Shown here in pieces: positions 55,674-64,000 of a DNA stretch of 64,000 bases. Each line of letters starts with the position of its first letter. Position 1 is the stretch's first letter. Position numbers and translations under genes: made by a program. This DNA comes from Amycolatopsis tolypomycina (GTDB taxonomy: Bacteria > Actinomycetota > Actinomycetes > Mycobacteriales > Pseudonocardiaceae). Under the pieces are notes generated by a model that was not told the DNA's origin, did no database searches, and worked only from the letters and a program-made list of their open reading frames with translations. The DNA is taken from NCBI RefSeq assembly GCF_900105945.1, contig NZ_FNSO01000004.1:2914001-2978000 (forward strand). The letters are read 5' to 3'.

Positions 55674-55868
55674 TCACTGCGGCGGGGCGTCCTGCCCGCC
55701 GCCGCCCTGCCGGTGCAGGAACTCCTTCGCCTTCTCCGACCCCTGGTCGATCTTGTCGGCGTGCTGGCCGAAGCGCTGCTTGGCGGCTTCGGCGGCCTTG
55801 TCGACGCCCTGGTCGGCCTGGTCCGGGTGCTTCCCGAGCGCTTCCTTCGCCTTGTCGAAGAGATTCAT
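55674..55868 (-). CDS. Small MT0933/Rv0909-type antitoxin-like protein
   Basis: Encodes 64 residues from the ATG at 55868 with GGAAGGAG upstream. MNLFDKAKEALGKHPDQADQGVDKAAEAAKQRFGQHADKIDQGSEKAKEFL matches the short helical MT0933 antitoxin family of actinobacteria. No toxin gene adjoins it, which is common for this family, so a different role such as stress protection is as likely. Confidence 0.8.
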   Translation of the reverse strand: MNLFDKAKEALGKHPDQADQGVDKAAEAAKQRFGQHADKIDQGSEKAKEFLHRQGGGGQDAPPQ

Positions 55869-56148
55869 CGCGGGCACTCCTTCCGTAGTTCGATCTTCGG
55901 GCTCTCCGAGGAGAACACCGGGGGCGGCGGCCCGCAACGCTCGTTCCCCTGCGTCGGGGATTTCGGGCGTTTCCCCGGGTGAAAGGCGGTGTGCCGGGGT
56001 TTGCGCGGGGCGGGCCGGGGTACCGCCGCGCCCCCGCGGGGGTGGGGCGCGTGAACCGCGGGCGGCCGTGGCCCGTATATCGGATGACGATCGCCGCCCG
56101 GCCGCACGGGACGGCGGTCACCCCGTGCACCACGACGTGAGGCTCGCC

Positions 56149-57861
56149 ATGCTCGGAAACATCGGTCTGCCGCCGGCGCGGCGCGTCCGCCGTCGCACCC
56201 CGGGCGGAGGGATGGCTCTGCCCGACTTCGGGCTGCCCCGGCCGGGACGGCGGCGGCACGTCGTCGCGAACCGGGTCCTCACCGCGCTGGCGGCGCTGCT
56301 CGTGCTGTTCGCGCTCCTCGCGCCGGACGACCTCAGCTCGTTCTCCGCCGCGGCCCTCGTGCGCGTGCCGGTCGAAGGGCTGGTGATCGGCGCGTTCCTG
56401 CTGGTCCTGCCGCCGCGGCCGCGGCGCGTCGCGGCCGTGCTCGTCGGGCTGGGCCTGGGGCTGCTCATCCTGATGAAGGCGCTCGACACCGGCTTCTACG
56501 CCACCCTCGAGAAGCCGTTCGACCCGGTCTACGACTGGAGCTTCTTCCACGCCGGCGTCGAGTTCCTGGCCGGGCAGATCGGCAACGCGGCCACCGTCGC
56601 CGCGCTGGTCGTCGCCGGGCTGCTCGCGGTGGCCGTCGTGGTGGCCATGGTCCTGGCGGTGCTGCGGCTGAGCCGCGTGGCCGCCGGGCGGCGGACGGGC
56701 GCGACGCGGGTGGTGGCCGTCCTCTCGGTGGTCTGGATCGCCTCGTCGGTGTTCGGCGTCGAGCTCGCGCCGGGGCAGCCGGTCGCCGCGCAGAGCGCCG
56801 CCGCGCTGGCCTACGGCGACCTGCGCCAGGTCGGCGCCGACCTGCGCGACCAGCGGCCGTTCGGGGAGGTGGCCGCCGAGGACGCGTTCCGGGCCACCCC
56901 GGGCGCGCAGCTGCTCAACGGCCTGCGCGGCAAGAACGTCGTGCTGACGTTCGTGGAGAGCTACGGCCGGGTCGCGCTCGACGACCCGGTCATCGGCGCG
57001 AAGATCGGCCCGACGCTGGACGCGGGCACGGCCGAGCTGCGCGCGGCGGGCATCGGCGCGAAGAGCGCGTTCCTGTCGTCCTCGACGTTCGGCGGCGGCA
57101 GCTGGCTGGCGCACTCGACCGTGCAGTCGGGGATGTGGATCGACAACCAGCAGCGGTACAACGACCTGCTCGCCAGCGACCGGCTGACCCTCGGCGGGGC
57201 GTTCCAGCGGGCCGGCTGGCGAACGGTCTGGGACGTGCCCGCGCACACGAAGGACTGGCCGGAAGGGCAGAAGTTCTACCACCCGGACGCCTACTACGAC
57301 GCCCGTTCCATCGGGTACCACGGGCCGGGCTTCGCCTACGCCACGATGCCCGACCAGTTCACGCTGTCGATGCTGCAGCGCAAGGAGCTGGCGAACACGG
57401 CCGGGCGGCCGGTGATGGCGGAGGTCGACCTGGTGTCGAGCCACGCCCCCTGGTCACCCCGCCCCTGGCTGGTGGACTGGAACCAGATCGGCGACGGCTC
57501 GGTGTTCAACCCCCAGCCCGCGGCGGGCGAAGCACCGGAGTCGGTCTGGAAGGACCCGGAGAAGATCCGCGAGGCCTACCGGGACGCGACGGACTACTCC
57601 CTGAAGACGGTGATTTCGTTCGTCAAGCAGTACGGAGACGACAACCTCGTGCTGGTGTTCCTCGGCGACCACCAGCCCCCGGTGGTGACCCCCCAGGGCG
57701 CGGTCCACGACGTGCCGGTCACGATCGTGGCGAAGGACCCGAAGGTCCTCGACCGGATCGCGGGCTGGGGCTGGGAGGACGGCCTGCACCCGGGCGCGAA
57801 GGCGCCGATCTGGAAGATGGACTCCTTCCGGGACCGGTTCCTGAACGCCTTTGCCCGGTGA
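56149..57861 (+). CDS. Sulfatase-like membrane phosphotransferase (LtaS-related)
   Basis: Encodes about 570 residues from the ATG at 56149 (GAGG six bases ahead; an ATG at 56212 is possible). Four or five membrane helices fill the first 190 residues; the rest is an alkaline-phosphatase/sulfatase fold: GKNVVLTFVESYGR (metal Glu), SSTFGGGSWLAHST (probable nucleophile region), EVDLVSSHAPWSPRPW and LVFLGDHQPP (metal Asp-His). This is the actinobacterial relative of lipoteichoic acid synthases, which move phosphoglycerol or phosphoethanolamine to wall or lipid polymers outside the cell. An insertion element lies 67 bases after its stop. Confidence 0.85.
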   Translation: MLGNIGLPPARRVRRRTPGGGMALPDFGLPRPGRRRHVVANRVLTALAALLVLFALLAPDDLSSFSAAALVRVPVEGLVIGAFLLVLPPRPRRVAAVLVGLGLGLLILMKALDTGFYATLEKPFDPVYDWSFFHAGVEFLAGQIGNAATVAALVVAGLLAVAVVVAMVLAVLRLSRVAAGRRTGATRVVAVLSVVWIASSVFGVELAPGQPVAAQSAAALAYGDLRQVGADLRDQRPFGEVAAEDAFRATPGAQLLNGLRGKNVVLTFVESYGRVALDDPVIGAKIGPTLDAGTAELRAAGIGAKSAFLSSSTFGGGSWLAHSTVQSGMWIDNQQRYNDLLASDRLTLGGAFQRAGWRTVWDVPAHTKDWPEGQKFYHPDAYYDARSIGYHGPGFAYATMPDQFTLSMLQRKELANTAGRPVMAEVDLVSSHAPWSPRPWLVDWNQIGDGSVFNPQPAAGEAPESVWKDPEKIREAYRDATDYSLKTVISFVKQYGDDNLVLVFLGDHQPPVVTPQGAVHDVPVTIVAKDPKVLDRIAGWGWEDGLHPGAKAPIWKMDSFRDRFLNAFAR

Positions 57862-57928
57862 CCGTCCTGTTCGGACTGTGGTGACGCGGCTGGGGGAGTG
57901 GCCGGCCGGCAGTCCCCGCCCTCCCTGG

Positions 57929-59242
57929 CAGGGGCCCGGCAAAGTTGTTTGTGCTGGTCATGTGGGGATTCCGTAGAGGGTGAGGGGCCGGGTGGCGTGG
58001 CGGGCTGTGTGGCGTAGGGCGGCTGCGATGTTGGTGCGGCCTGCTGCGCGGTGGGCGCTGATGGCGAGGTTGCGGAGGGTGGCCATGGCGCGGGGTGCGG
58101 TGCCGGTGCGGACGCGGGAGGCGTCTTCGCCGTAGGTGGTGTCGCGGACGCGGTGCAGCCGGTTCTCGATGCTCCAGTGCCCGCGCAGGAGAGTGGCGAT
58201 GGTGGCGGGGCCGGCTTGGTCGGGGGTGAGGGGGGTGATGCCGTAAACGGTGTGATTTTCCCGTTTTCCGCTCACGCGGTCGGTGCGGTAGCGGGTGGTC
58301 TGGAAGACCTGTGCGGCGTGCGGGAAGTCGAGGTCGTCGGGGGCGGGCAGGACTTCGGTGGTGCGTTGTTCGAGGCGTCCGTGCCCGATTCCGGTGCTGG
58401 TGTGGCGGGTGGCCTGGGGCCAGGGCAACGCCTGCAGCCGGGCGTGGAGGCGGTGCTGGTTTTCCTTGACGGTGAACACATAGTGCGCGTCGCGGTGGGT
58501 GAGGTAGCGGGCCAGGCCGCGGGTGGTGTGCAGTGCGTCGGCGGTGACCACGACGCCGGTGAGGTCGATGCCGTCGAGCAGGGGCTGCATCCAGGTGATC
58601 TCGCTTGTTCCCCTGGCCACGTTCTGCTGGGCCAGCACGATCGCGTCCTGGTGGGTCAGTGCGGAGAGCAGATGGACCCCCGCTCCGCCGGTGCGGGCGA
58701 AGGTGCCGCGCAGTGATTTGCCGTCCACCGCGATCGCTGTTGGCGTGCGTTCCGATGGGCTGCCTGCGGTGGTGGTCGCGGTGATCCAGGCGCTGATCGC
58801 GGTGTCGAGGTCGTCGCCGTCGATGCTGGAGAGCACCCGTCGCACGGTGGCCTCGCCCGGGGCGGCGTGCCGGTCACGGCAGGGGTCGAACCGGGTGCCC
58901 AGCCGGGCCAGCACACGCTGTGGTGCATCCGCGGCCCACTCGCCGATTGCGGTGAACGACTGGGCTCCCGCGGCGACCGCGGCGGCGGCCAGCGTCAGGA
59001 TCGATTCCAGTGAATGCCGTATCCCGCGCCGCTTCGGTGGATCAGGCACCAGGACGAGATATTCCCGCAGGTCAGCGACCTGGTCAAGGTCAGCGGCGGT
59101 GGCCAGCTGAGCCACCGCGGCAGGAATGGGAGAAGATGCAACAGCAGGCACGGCTCTCTCACAGATCATGGGCTTCGACAACCACATGATCACCACCGAG
59201 AGCCGTGCCTGCCTGCAACGACACGACTTTGCCGGAACCCTG
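57929..59242 (-). mobile_element. Complete ISAs1-family insertion sequence
   Basis: Terminal inverted repeats of about 21 bases: left CAGGGGCCCGGCAAAGTTGT (from 57929) against the complement of the right end, CAGGGTTCCGGCAAAGTCGT (ending 59242), with three mismatches. Both ends are flanked by the direct repeat GCCCTCCCTGG (57918-57928 and 59243-59253), the target-site duplication, a little longer than the 8-10 bases usual for the family. The single transposase gene is intact. Confidence 0.9.
57958..59196 (-). CDS. ISAs1-family DDE transposase
   Basis: Encodes 412 residues from a GTG at 59196 (403 from an ATG at 59169). An N-terminal helical DDE-associated domain ([32 protein letters not shown]) precedes the catalytic domain: first Asp in [10 protein letters not shown], second in [12 protein letters not shown], Glu in [20 protein letters not shown]. 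All three are present and no frameshift is seen, so it may be active. Start choice is uncertain because no clear ribosome site is present. Confidence 0.94.
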   Translation of the reverse strand: MVIMWLSKPMICERAVPAVASSPIPAAVAQLATAADLDQVADLREYLVLVPDPPKRRGIRHSLESILTLAAAAVAAGAQSFTAIGEWAADAPQRVLARLGTRFDPCRDRHAAPGEATVRRVLSSIDGDDLDTAISAWITATTTAGSPSERTPTAIAVDGKSLRGTFARTGGAGVHLLSALTHQDAIVLAQQNVARGTSEITWMQPLLDGIDLTGVVVTADALHTTRGLARYLTHRDAHYVFTVKENQHRLHARLQALPWPQATRHTSTGIGHGRLEQRTTEVLPAPDDLDFPHAAQVFQTTRYRTDRVSGKRENHTVYGITPLTPDQAGPATIATLLRGHWSIENRLHRVRDTTYGEDASRVRTGTAPRAMATLRNLAISAHRAAGRTNIAAALRHTARHATRPLTLYGIPT

Positions 59243-59529
59243 GCCCTCCCTGGGGGGCGTGCCCCTTGTCCAGCCTATCGGGGCCGCCCGACGAAAAGCC
59301 GGGTAAGCCGGCAGTGGTGGCCTGGTTGTCCACACCACGGCCCGGGTGGGGATAACCCGGTTCTGCGGGCGGCAGAGAATCCGCCATCCGTCCAGGGGCA
59401 CCGGCTAGCCCGGATGGAGCAGCGCTGTGACTTTCCGCTGCGCGCCGATTCACTGGCCCGATGAATTGCCGGTAATTCTTGCGCACTTCTACGCTCGTGC
59501 TGTCGGGTTCTCGGCGCTGAGGAGTGCTC

Positions 59530-59859
59530 ATGCGTAGGAAATGCACGGTTTTTGCGATCGCTGTGTTTTCCCTGTTCGGTCTGGCGGTCGGGCCTGCGGC
59601 CGCGGCCGGCGGTGATTTCGCGCCACCCGGCTGCTTCGGCCAGCGCTACGGGATCCTGTTCGGACAGGGCGTGTCGGTCAGCTGCTTTCCCGGTGAGGGC
59701 TACGGATACCGCGTCCTCGCGCACTGCTCGAACGGCTCCGCCTTCTGGCTGGTCGCCGGTCTTCCGGTGCCCTACGGATTCGGCCCGGCCGTCGCGGAGT
59801 GCTCCGGTGCGTTGCTGGTGCCCGCCCAGGTGATCACCTACCAGGTCGACGAAATCTGA
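59530..59859 (+). CDS. Small secreted protein with four cysteines, unknown
   Basis: Encodes 109 residues from the ATG at 59530 with GAGGAG ahead. Signal peptide about 1-25 (AAAA end), then about 80 residues with paired cysteines (PPGCFGQ, VSCFPGEG, AHCSNGS, AECSGA). No family recognised. Similar small Cys-bearing secreted proteins of actinomycetes have unknown roles. A hairpin terminator follows 14 bases after the stop. Confidence 0.7.
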   Translation: MRRKCTVFAIAVFSLFGLAVGPAAAAGGDFAPPGCFGQRYGILFGQGVSVSCFPGEGYGYRVLAHCSNGSAFWLVAGLPVPYGFGPAVAECSGALLVPAQVITYQVDEI

Positions 59860-60243
59860 TATCGCGCACAGAACCGCCCGGCCGCCTTTTCCCACCCGGT
59901 GGCCGGGCGGTGGCGTGCCCGGAATTCGACGGCGAAACCCGCGCGAAGGGGCACGTCTGCTGCCCGGCAGACTCCGGTTCGCGCCGGCGCTGCCGAAGCC
60001 GTGCTGTACTGGTTCAGACCTTTGTCTGACGCCGCGGAGAAGGGGCTGTGACACGGCGCGGGACGAGCCGGTGGCCGTTCCGCGCCTCGGTCGTGCGCGG
60101 AAAACCCTTGGCATCAGAGGAAAGTACACTGTGGACCGAAAGGAAATCCGGACAGAAGACCGGACAAATCTGGACCGGCGCGCGCCTCGCCCGCACACTC
60201 GGCGGACGGTGTGTTTCTTTCCCCCGGCCCTGGAGGAGTCCCC
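59860..60243. other. Intergenic region with terminator and S1 peptidase promoter
   Basis: Holds the hairpin at 59874-59910. The rest (59911-60243) has no supported gene; it should contain the promoter of the S1 peptidase gene. A GTCCAC-like half-palindrome (CACTGTGGAC) lies at 60127-60136. Confidence 0.5.
59874..59910 (+). terminator. Hairpin after the small secreted protein gene
   Basis: CCGCCCGGCC (59874-59883) pairs with GGCCGGGCGG (59901-59910); a TTTT lies in the loop, not after the stem. Confidence 0.65.
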
Positions 60244-61368
60244 ATGCGTCGAAGAATCGCCCTGGCTCTCGGCGGCGCCACCGCCGTCCTCACCGCGACC
60301 CTGACCGCTCTCACGCCCGCCGCCGCCCAGGCCTCGCCCGGCCTGATCGCCGCCATGCAGCGGGATCTCGGGCTCACCGCCGCGCAGGCGTCGGTCCGGC
60401 TCACGCAGGAAATGTCCGCCGCCCGGGTGCTGCCCGCCGCGCAGCAGGCCGCCGGCACCGCGTTCGGCGGGGCGTGGTTCGACCCCGCGCGGGGCAAGCT
60501 CGTCGTCGGCGTCACCGACCCGGCCGCGGCCAAGGCCGTCCGGCAGGCCGGGGCCGAGCCCGTCGCGGCCCGGACCAGCGCCGCGAAACTCGACGCCGCC
60601 AAGGCCGCGATCGACGCGGCGGCCAAGGCGAAGCCCGCGCCGGCCGCCGTCAGCGGCTGGCGCACCGACCCGCGAGCCGGCAGCGTCGTGGTCACCCTGC
60701 AGCCGGGCGCGCGCGGTGCCGACGTCGACGCCTTCCTCGCGAAAGCCCGCGAAGCCGGCCCGATCACCGTCCAGACCGCGCCGGCCGCCGAGCCCTTCTC
60801 GGCCGGCACCGTCGGCGGCGACCCGTACTACATCAACGGCAACACCCGCTGCTCCATCGGGTTCTCCGTGCAGGGCGGCTTCGTCAGCGCCGGGCACTGC
60901 GGCGGCACGGGCAGCTCCGTCGTCGGCTGGGACGGCTCGTGGATGGGCACCTTCGCCGGCTCTTCCTTCCCCGGCAACGACTATTCGTTCATCCGCATCG
61001 GCGGCGGCTGGTGGACCGCGCCGGTCGTGCTCGGCTGGGGCACGGTGAGCGACGCGCTCGTCCGCGGGTCCTGGGTCGCGCCGGTCGGCACGTCGGTGTG
61101 CCGCTCGGGCTCGACCACGCACTGGCACTGCGGCACGGTGCTGGGCCAGAACGAGACCGTCAACTACGCCCAGGGCGCGGTCTACCAGATGACCCGCACC
61201 AACGTCTGCGCCGAGCCGGGCGACTCCGGCGGCTCGTTCATCACCGGTGACCAGGCCCAGGGCGTCACCTCCGGCGGCTGGGGCAACTGCGGCTCCGGCG
61301 GCGAGACCTGGTTCCAGCCGGTCAACGAGATCCTGCAGACCTACGGCCTGTCCCTGGTGACGGCGTAG
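60244..61368 (+). CDS. Secreted S1 serine peptidase with pro-domain (alpha-lytic/streptogrisin type)
   Basis: Encodes 374 residues, ATG at 60244 after CTGGAGGAG. Signal peptide about 1-31, a pro-region (about 32-190) of the kind that folds streptogrisins and is removed by self-cleavage, then the mature chymotrypsin-like domain starting near TVGGDPYYING. Catalytic triad H218 (SAGHCGG), D246 (GNDYSFI) and S328 (GDSGGS), with cysteines for three disulfides. It digests extracellular protein. Confidence 0.93.
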   Translation: MRRRIALALGGATAVLTATLTALTPAAAQASPGLIAAMQRDLGLTAAQASVRLTQEMSAARVLPAAQQAAGTAFGGAWFDPARGKLVVGVTDPAAAKAVRQAGAEPVAARTSAAKLDAAKAAIDAAAKAKPAPAAVSGWRTDPRAGSVVVTLQPGARGADVDAFLAKAREAGPITVQTAPAAEPFSAGTVGGDPYYINGNTRCSIGFSVQGGFVSAGHCGGTGSSVVGWDGSWMGTFAGSSFPGNDYSFIRIGGGWWTAPVVLGWGTVSDALVRGSWVAPVGTSVCRSGSTTHWHCGTVLGQNETVNYAQGAVYQMTRTNVCAEPGDSGGSFITGDQAQGVTSGGWGNCGSGGETWFQPVNEILQTYGLSLVTA

Positions 61369-61393
61369 GGAGTGCCGCGGCAGACGACCCGGC

Positions 61394-61993
61394 CTACGGC
61401 TGCTGACTCCGCAGCAGGCTCGCGAGCCAGCCGCCGAGCACCTGCTGGACCTCGGCACGGGTGCGGGCCGGGTCGTCCGCCGCGGCGATCATCCGCGCGG
61501 CCTCCATCACCGCGCTGAGCACCAGCTGGGCCAGGGCCCGGACGGGCAGCTCGACGATCAGCCCGTCCGCCCTGGCCTGCTCCAGCACGGTCACGATCAG
61601 GCCGAGGCCGTACTCCGCCTCGATTTCGCGCCAGACGTCCCAGCCGAGCACGGCGGGCGCGTCGGTGAGCGAAATGCGGCGGACCTCTTCGCGCAGGCAC
61701 GCGTCGAGGAAGACGCCGAGGCCCTGCAGCATGCCGGCGAGGGGATCCCCGCCCGCGGCGAACGCGGCCCGGACCTCTTCGGTGAGCTCGCGTTCCAGCT
61801 CTTCGACGACGGCGCGGAACAGGCCCTGCTTGTCGGCGTAGTGGTGGTACAGCGCGCCGCGGGTGACGCCGGCGGCGCGGGTGATCTCGTCGGCCGGCAC
61901 GGCCTGGTAGCCGCGGGCGGCGAACAGCTCCCGCGCGGCGGCGACCAGGGCGGCCTTCGTGCCGGCGGAACGGTCCTGCTGGGTACGTCGCAC
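61394..61993 (-). CDS. TetR-family regulator
   Basis: Encodes 199 residues. Helix-turn-helix at about 27-48 (PADEITRAAGVTRGALYHHYADKQGLF), then a helical ligand domain with SLTDAPAVLGWDVWREIEAEYGLGL. It lies four bases downstream of the alpha/beta hydrolase gene on the same strand; the operator at 62878 upstream of that gene probably controls both. Confidence 0.9.
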   Translation of the reverse strand: MRRTQQDRSAGTKAALVAAARELFAARGYQAVPADEITRAAGVTRGALYHHYADKQGLFRAVVEELERELTEEVRAAFAAGGDPLAGMLQGLGVFLDACLREEVRRISLTDAPAVLGWDVWREIEAEYGLGLIVTVLEQARADGLIVELPVRALAQLVLSAVMEAARMIAAADDPARTRAEVQQVLGGWLASLLRSQQP

Positions 61994-61997
61994 CCGC

Positions 61998-62867
61998 CTA
62001 ATCTGCCATGACGCCCGCGAACTCGACGACGTGGCGGGCCAGCACGGCGGGCTGGTCCTCGGACAGGAAGGTGTAGGAGTCCGCGACCTCGACGAGTTTC
62101 GCGGCCGGCAGCAGGGCGGCGAGCCGGTGGGCCAGCCGGATCGGGAACAGCTTGTCCTCGGTCGCCCACGCGAGCAGCACGGGCCGGTCGAAGGTCCGCA
62201 GCTTCTCCGCGGCGGCCAGGGTGTGCCGCGGGTGCACCTCCCGCAGGAGCTTGCGCAGGTCGCGCCGCACGCCGGCGGACTTCCGCAGCGGCGCGAGGTA
62301 GTCCTGCGCGACGGCGTCCGGCAGCGGCCGCTTGGTCACCCAGCCGAAGAGGATCGGCAACGGGTGGAGCGCGCGGATCCGCAGCAGCTGCCCGAGCACG
62401 GCCATCGAGCCGGGGATCCGGGCGGCCGGCGGCAGGAACCTGAAGATCGGCGGGAAGAAGTACTCGAAGCAGTCCGACGGCGTGAGCACGACCCGCCCGA
62501 CGCGCTCCGGACGGCGGCTGAGCAGGATCTGCGTCAGCGCGCCGCCGGTGTCGTTCGCGACGAGGGTGACGTCCCGCAGGTCGAGCGCGTCGAGGAAGTC
62601 CGCGATGACGTCGGCGTTGCCGGCGGGGGAGAGGTCGGCGCCGGTGCGCATCGGGAGGTCGTGCGCGCCCAGCGGCAGGTCGGGGGCGAGGCACCGGAAC
62701 CCGGCGGCGGCGACGTCGGGCACGACCTTCCGCCACAGTTCGGCGTTCGTGAGCACCCCGTGGACGAACACCACCGGGGCTCCGGTGCCTCGCTCGCAGT
62801 ACCGCACTTCGCCGGCGGGCAGCCGGACGCGGTGCTCCTGACCCAGTGATTCGCTGCGCTTCGTCAT
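61998..62867 (-). CDS. Alpha/beta hydrolase, dehalogenase/epoxide-hydrolase-like
   Basis: Encodes 289 residues. FVHGVLTNAELWRKVVPDVAAAGFRCLAPDLPLGAHD gives the oxyanion-hole HG motif; the nucleophile elbow is VANDTGG with Asp (D106) in place of Ser, as in haloalkane dehalogenases and epoxide hydrolases. A cap domain follows, and the catalytic His region is at the C terminus (a DSYTFLSEDQPAVLA segment without an obvious His, so the triad may be incomplete). TetR-controlled; substrate unknown. Confidence 0.82.
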   Translation of the reverse strand: MTKRSESLGQEHRVRLPAGEVRYCERGTGAPVVFVHGVLTNAELWRKVVPDVAAAGFRCLAPDLPLGAHDLPMRTGADLSPAGNADVIADFLDALDLRDVTLVANDTGGALTQILLSRRPERVGRVVLTPSDCFEYFFPPIFRFLPPAARIPGSMAVLGQLLRIRALHPLPILFGWVTKRPLPDAVAQDYLAPLRKSAGVRRDLRKLLREVHPRHTLAAAEKLRTFDRPVLLAWATEDKLFPIRLAHRLAALLPAAKLVEVADSYTFLSEDQPAVLARHVVEFAGVMAD

Positions 62868-62877
62868 GCGGGCCAGG

Positions 62878-62902
62878 TTACATACATGGTGTATGTATGT
62901 AA
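62878..62902. promoter_or_regulatory. TetR-type operator
   Basis: TTACATACAT and ATGTATGTAA are perfect 10-base arms separated by GGTGT. It lies 11 bases upstream of the hydrolase start, is strikingly AT-rich for this genome, and fits an operator for the TetR protein encoded by the second gene of the unit. Confidence 0.88.
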
Positions 62903-63087
62903 ATGACCGCGCAGGGCGGCGGCGAAGTCCTCCATCGAGAGGGGCAGGGGTGGGCTGGCGTAGGTCCAGTCGACGGCGGTGTCGCCCCGGTAGACCTCGT
63001 GCTGTCCCGGCAGGCGGCGGCGATCGGAGGGGTGCGGCGGGGGAAGCGGGGGCGAGGACCAGTGTCCCGTCGGGGGTGGTCGCTGAT

Positions 63088-63144
63088 GCGGTGGTGCCCC
63101 GGGACTTGGCTTCGGGGAAAGGTCGGATCCGGGGGCACCACCGC
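63088..63144. terminator. 13-bp hairpin downstream of the SnoaL-like gene
   Basis: GCGGTGGTGCCCC (63088-63100) pairs perfectly with GGGGCACCACCGC (63132-63144), 114 bases past the stop of the minus-strand gene at 63258. Confidence 0.5.
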
Positions 63145-63257
63145 CCGCGGGACAGCTGACACGGTGTCCTGCGGTGGACCCAACCTACGCACCGCCGTGG
63201 GTGCTGACCAGGGCCTCGATGCGGTGTCGAAGGTTTGTCGCCCGGTCGGTCACCGGC

Positions 63258-63704
63258 CTACCGAGAGTGGGTCCCGCCGAGCCGTTCGTCGGGTCCGGGT
63301 TCGTCCGGTGGGCGGTCGGCGTGGCGGTGGACGATCTTCCACTCGCCGTTCTCGCGGCGGTACACGTGGGTGGCCCGCAGGGTGTACGTCGTGGGCTTCC
63401 CGTTGACCGACACCGTGTTGTGCTCGAAGCCGATCGTGTACGCGAGGTCGCCGCTCGCGCCGGCCGCGATGACCTCGAAGCGGTATTCGCGGGAGTCGGA
63501 GAACTGGGCCGCGACCCGCTTGAACGCGTCGCTCACGTCGGCCCAGCCGGTGCGGATCGGCAGCCAGGCGCCGAACACGCTCACCGGGTCGGCCTGGGAC
63601 CACAGGGCGACGCGGGGTTCGAGGTTCCCGTTGTGCATGGCGCGCTCGGCGGCGGTCTGCCGCGGCAGCATCTCGGCGAGGAACGCCTCGGTGGGTGATG
63701 GCAT
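63258..63704 (-). CDS. SnoaL-like/NTF2-fold protein
   Basis: Encodes 148 residues. EAFLAEMLPRQTAAERAMHNGNLEPRVALWSQADPVSVFGAWLPIRTGWADVSDAFKRVAAQFSDS and ATHVYRRENGEWKIVHRHADRP are the start and final beta-strands of the SnoaL-like DUF4440 group. Could be an isomerase or lyase or simply a binding protein. Divergent from a TetR-type gene 50 bases away, which probably controls it. Confidence 0.85.
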   Translation of the reverse strand: MPSPTEAFLAEMLPRQTAAERAMHNGNLEPRVALWSQADPVSVFGAWLPIRTGWADVSDAFKRVAAQFSDSREYRFEVIAAGASGDLAYTIGFEHNTVSVNGKPTTYTLRATHVYRRENGEWKIVHRHADRPPDEPGPDERLGGTHSR

Positions 63705-63712
63705 GATGACTC

Positions 63713-63740
63713 CAATACAGTCGTGCTGTTTTCAATACAG
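63713..63740. promoter_or_regulatory. Repeated half-sites between SnoaL-like and TetR genes
   Basis: CAATACAG occurs at 63713-63720 and again at 63733-63740, with ACAG-TCGTG-CTGT between, in the 50-base divergent region. A likely operator for the adjacent TetR protein. Confidence 0.6.
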
Positions 63741-63754
63741 TGAGGATGTATCCG

Positions 63755-64000
63755 ATGAGCGGGCCCGTCAAGCGCCAGTACGACTCGAGCCGGCGCCGGG
63801 AGCAGGCGCGGGAGAACCGGCGGCGGATCCTGGAGGCGGCGCACGACCTGTTCGTCACGCGCGGTTACGGCCGGACGACCATCGCGGACGTCGCCGAGCG
63901 GGCGGGGGTCGCGCCCGAGACCGTCTACGCGGCCTTCAAGAACAAGCCCACCCTGCTGCACCGCGCCTGGGACGTGACCGTGGGCGGCGACGACGAGGAC
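63755..64000 (+). CDS. TetR-family regulator, N-terminal part only
   Basis: The visible 82 residues from the ATG at 63755 (GAGG nine bases ahead) hold the helix-turn-helix ENRRRILEAAHDLFVTRGYGRTTIADVAERAGVAPETVYAAFKNKPTLLHRAWDV. The gene runs off the window. It is divergent from the SnoaL-like gene. Confidence 0.88.
   Translation, partial: MSGPVKRQYDSSRRREQARENRRRILEAAHDLFVTRGYGRTTIADVAERAGVAPETVYAAFKNKPTLLHRAWDVTVGGDDED

Larger units (their letters stand above)
62868..63257. other. Intergenic region with operator and hairpin
   Basis: Between the minus-strand hydrolase gene and the downstream end of the minus-strand SnoaL-like gene. It holds the TetR-type operator (62878-62902) and a 13-bp hairpin (63088-63144). 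Open frames across it on the plus strand resemble nothing and are rejected. Confidence 0.55.

Noticed and set aside
53992..56148. A plus-strand upstream extension of the sulfatase-like gene to 1289 residues
   Set aside because: The extension is antisense to the STAS and VanZ-RDD genes and low-complexity; the membrane helices of the real protein begin after 56149.
62903..63406. Plus-strand open frame of 167 residues
   Set aside because: No family resemblance or ribosome site; it overlaps the operator region and the antisense of the SnoaL-like gene.

Overview
The window is a high-GC (about 70% or more) actinobacterial chromosome segment. Gene content points to Pseudonocardiaceae, most likely Amycolatopsis: a DUF6292 protein, an F420-dependent oxidoreductase, many GTG starts, NGTGA/ATGA start-stop overlaps and several families of intergenic palindromes. 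The assignment to genus is inference; no rRNA or tRNA gene is visible.

Region 1 (1-23000) is a plant cell wall degradation locus. It holds the 3' end of a GH48 cellobiohydrolase, a GH5 cellulase with CBM2, a CBM2-GH6 cellulase, a sugar-binding lipoprotein, a LacI/CebR-type repressor, an AA10 LPMO with CBM2, an AGE-family sugar isomerase, an aldo/keto reductase, a CBM2 protein with a Cip1-like domain, a GH74 xyloglucanase with CBM2 and an MFS sugar porter. Five copies of a CebR-type operator (TGGGAGCGCTYCCA-like) sit in the promoter regions, so the locus reads as one cello-oligosaccharide-induced regulon. Inside it (12583-17428) is an operon with a TPR regulator, an AfsA-like enzyme, a carboxymuconolactone-decarboxylase-like protein, a HAD phosphatase and a medium-chain reductase, which looks like synthesis of a small butyrolactone/butenolide-type signal.

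Region 2 (23000-31600) carries housekeeping and accessory metabolism: metH behind a well-formed SAH riboswitch, an FAD monooxygenase, a secreted PI-PLC-like enzyme, cutA and an RraA-like protein. Region 3 (31600-35000) is a signalling island: a LuxR-type regulator, an RsbW-like ATPase, a double-PAS histidine kinase, a receiver-only protein and a STAS protein. Region 4 (35200-45150) contains a large membrane/TPR protein, a divergent adenylate-forming enzyme/MarR pair, an Ala/Pro-rich secreted protein, small DUF proteins and a polyamine operon (PLP decarboxylase, AdoMet decarboxylase, spermidine synthase).

Region 5 (45300-50500) has a secreted DUF4360 protein, a MarR/MMPL efflux pair, and a SIS/SDR divergent pair with a DasR-type palindrome between them. 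Region 6 (50466-54333, minus strand) is a partner-switching operon: STAS, anti-sigma ATPase, PAS/GAF-PP2C phosphatase, a CarH-like adenosylcobalamin-binding protein without a DNA-binding domain, and STAS. This is the best candidate in the window for a light- or B12-gated sigma-factor control system. Region 7 (54400-64000) has a VanZ-RDD protein, a sulfatase-like membrane protein, a complete ISAs1-family insertion with target-site duplication, a secreted S1 peptidase, and two TetR-controlled units at the end.

Across the window almost every convergent gene pair with a sizeable gap has a strong hairpin or a repeated palindromic element in that gap: three copies of one 85-bp element, a 57-bp hairpin of another family, and a 158-bp inverted array of 21-bp units. 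One 85-bp copy sits exactly at the junction of a duplicated gene end, and a separate parS-like palindrome lies inside the GH5 coding sequence.
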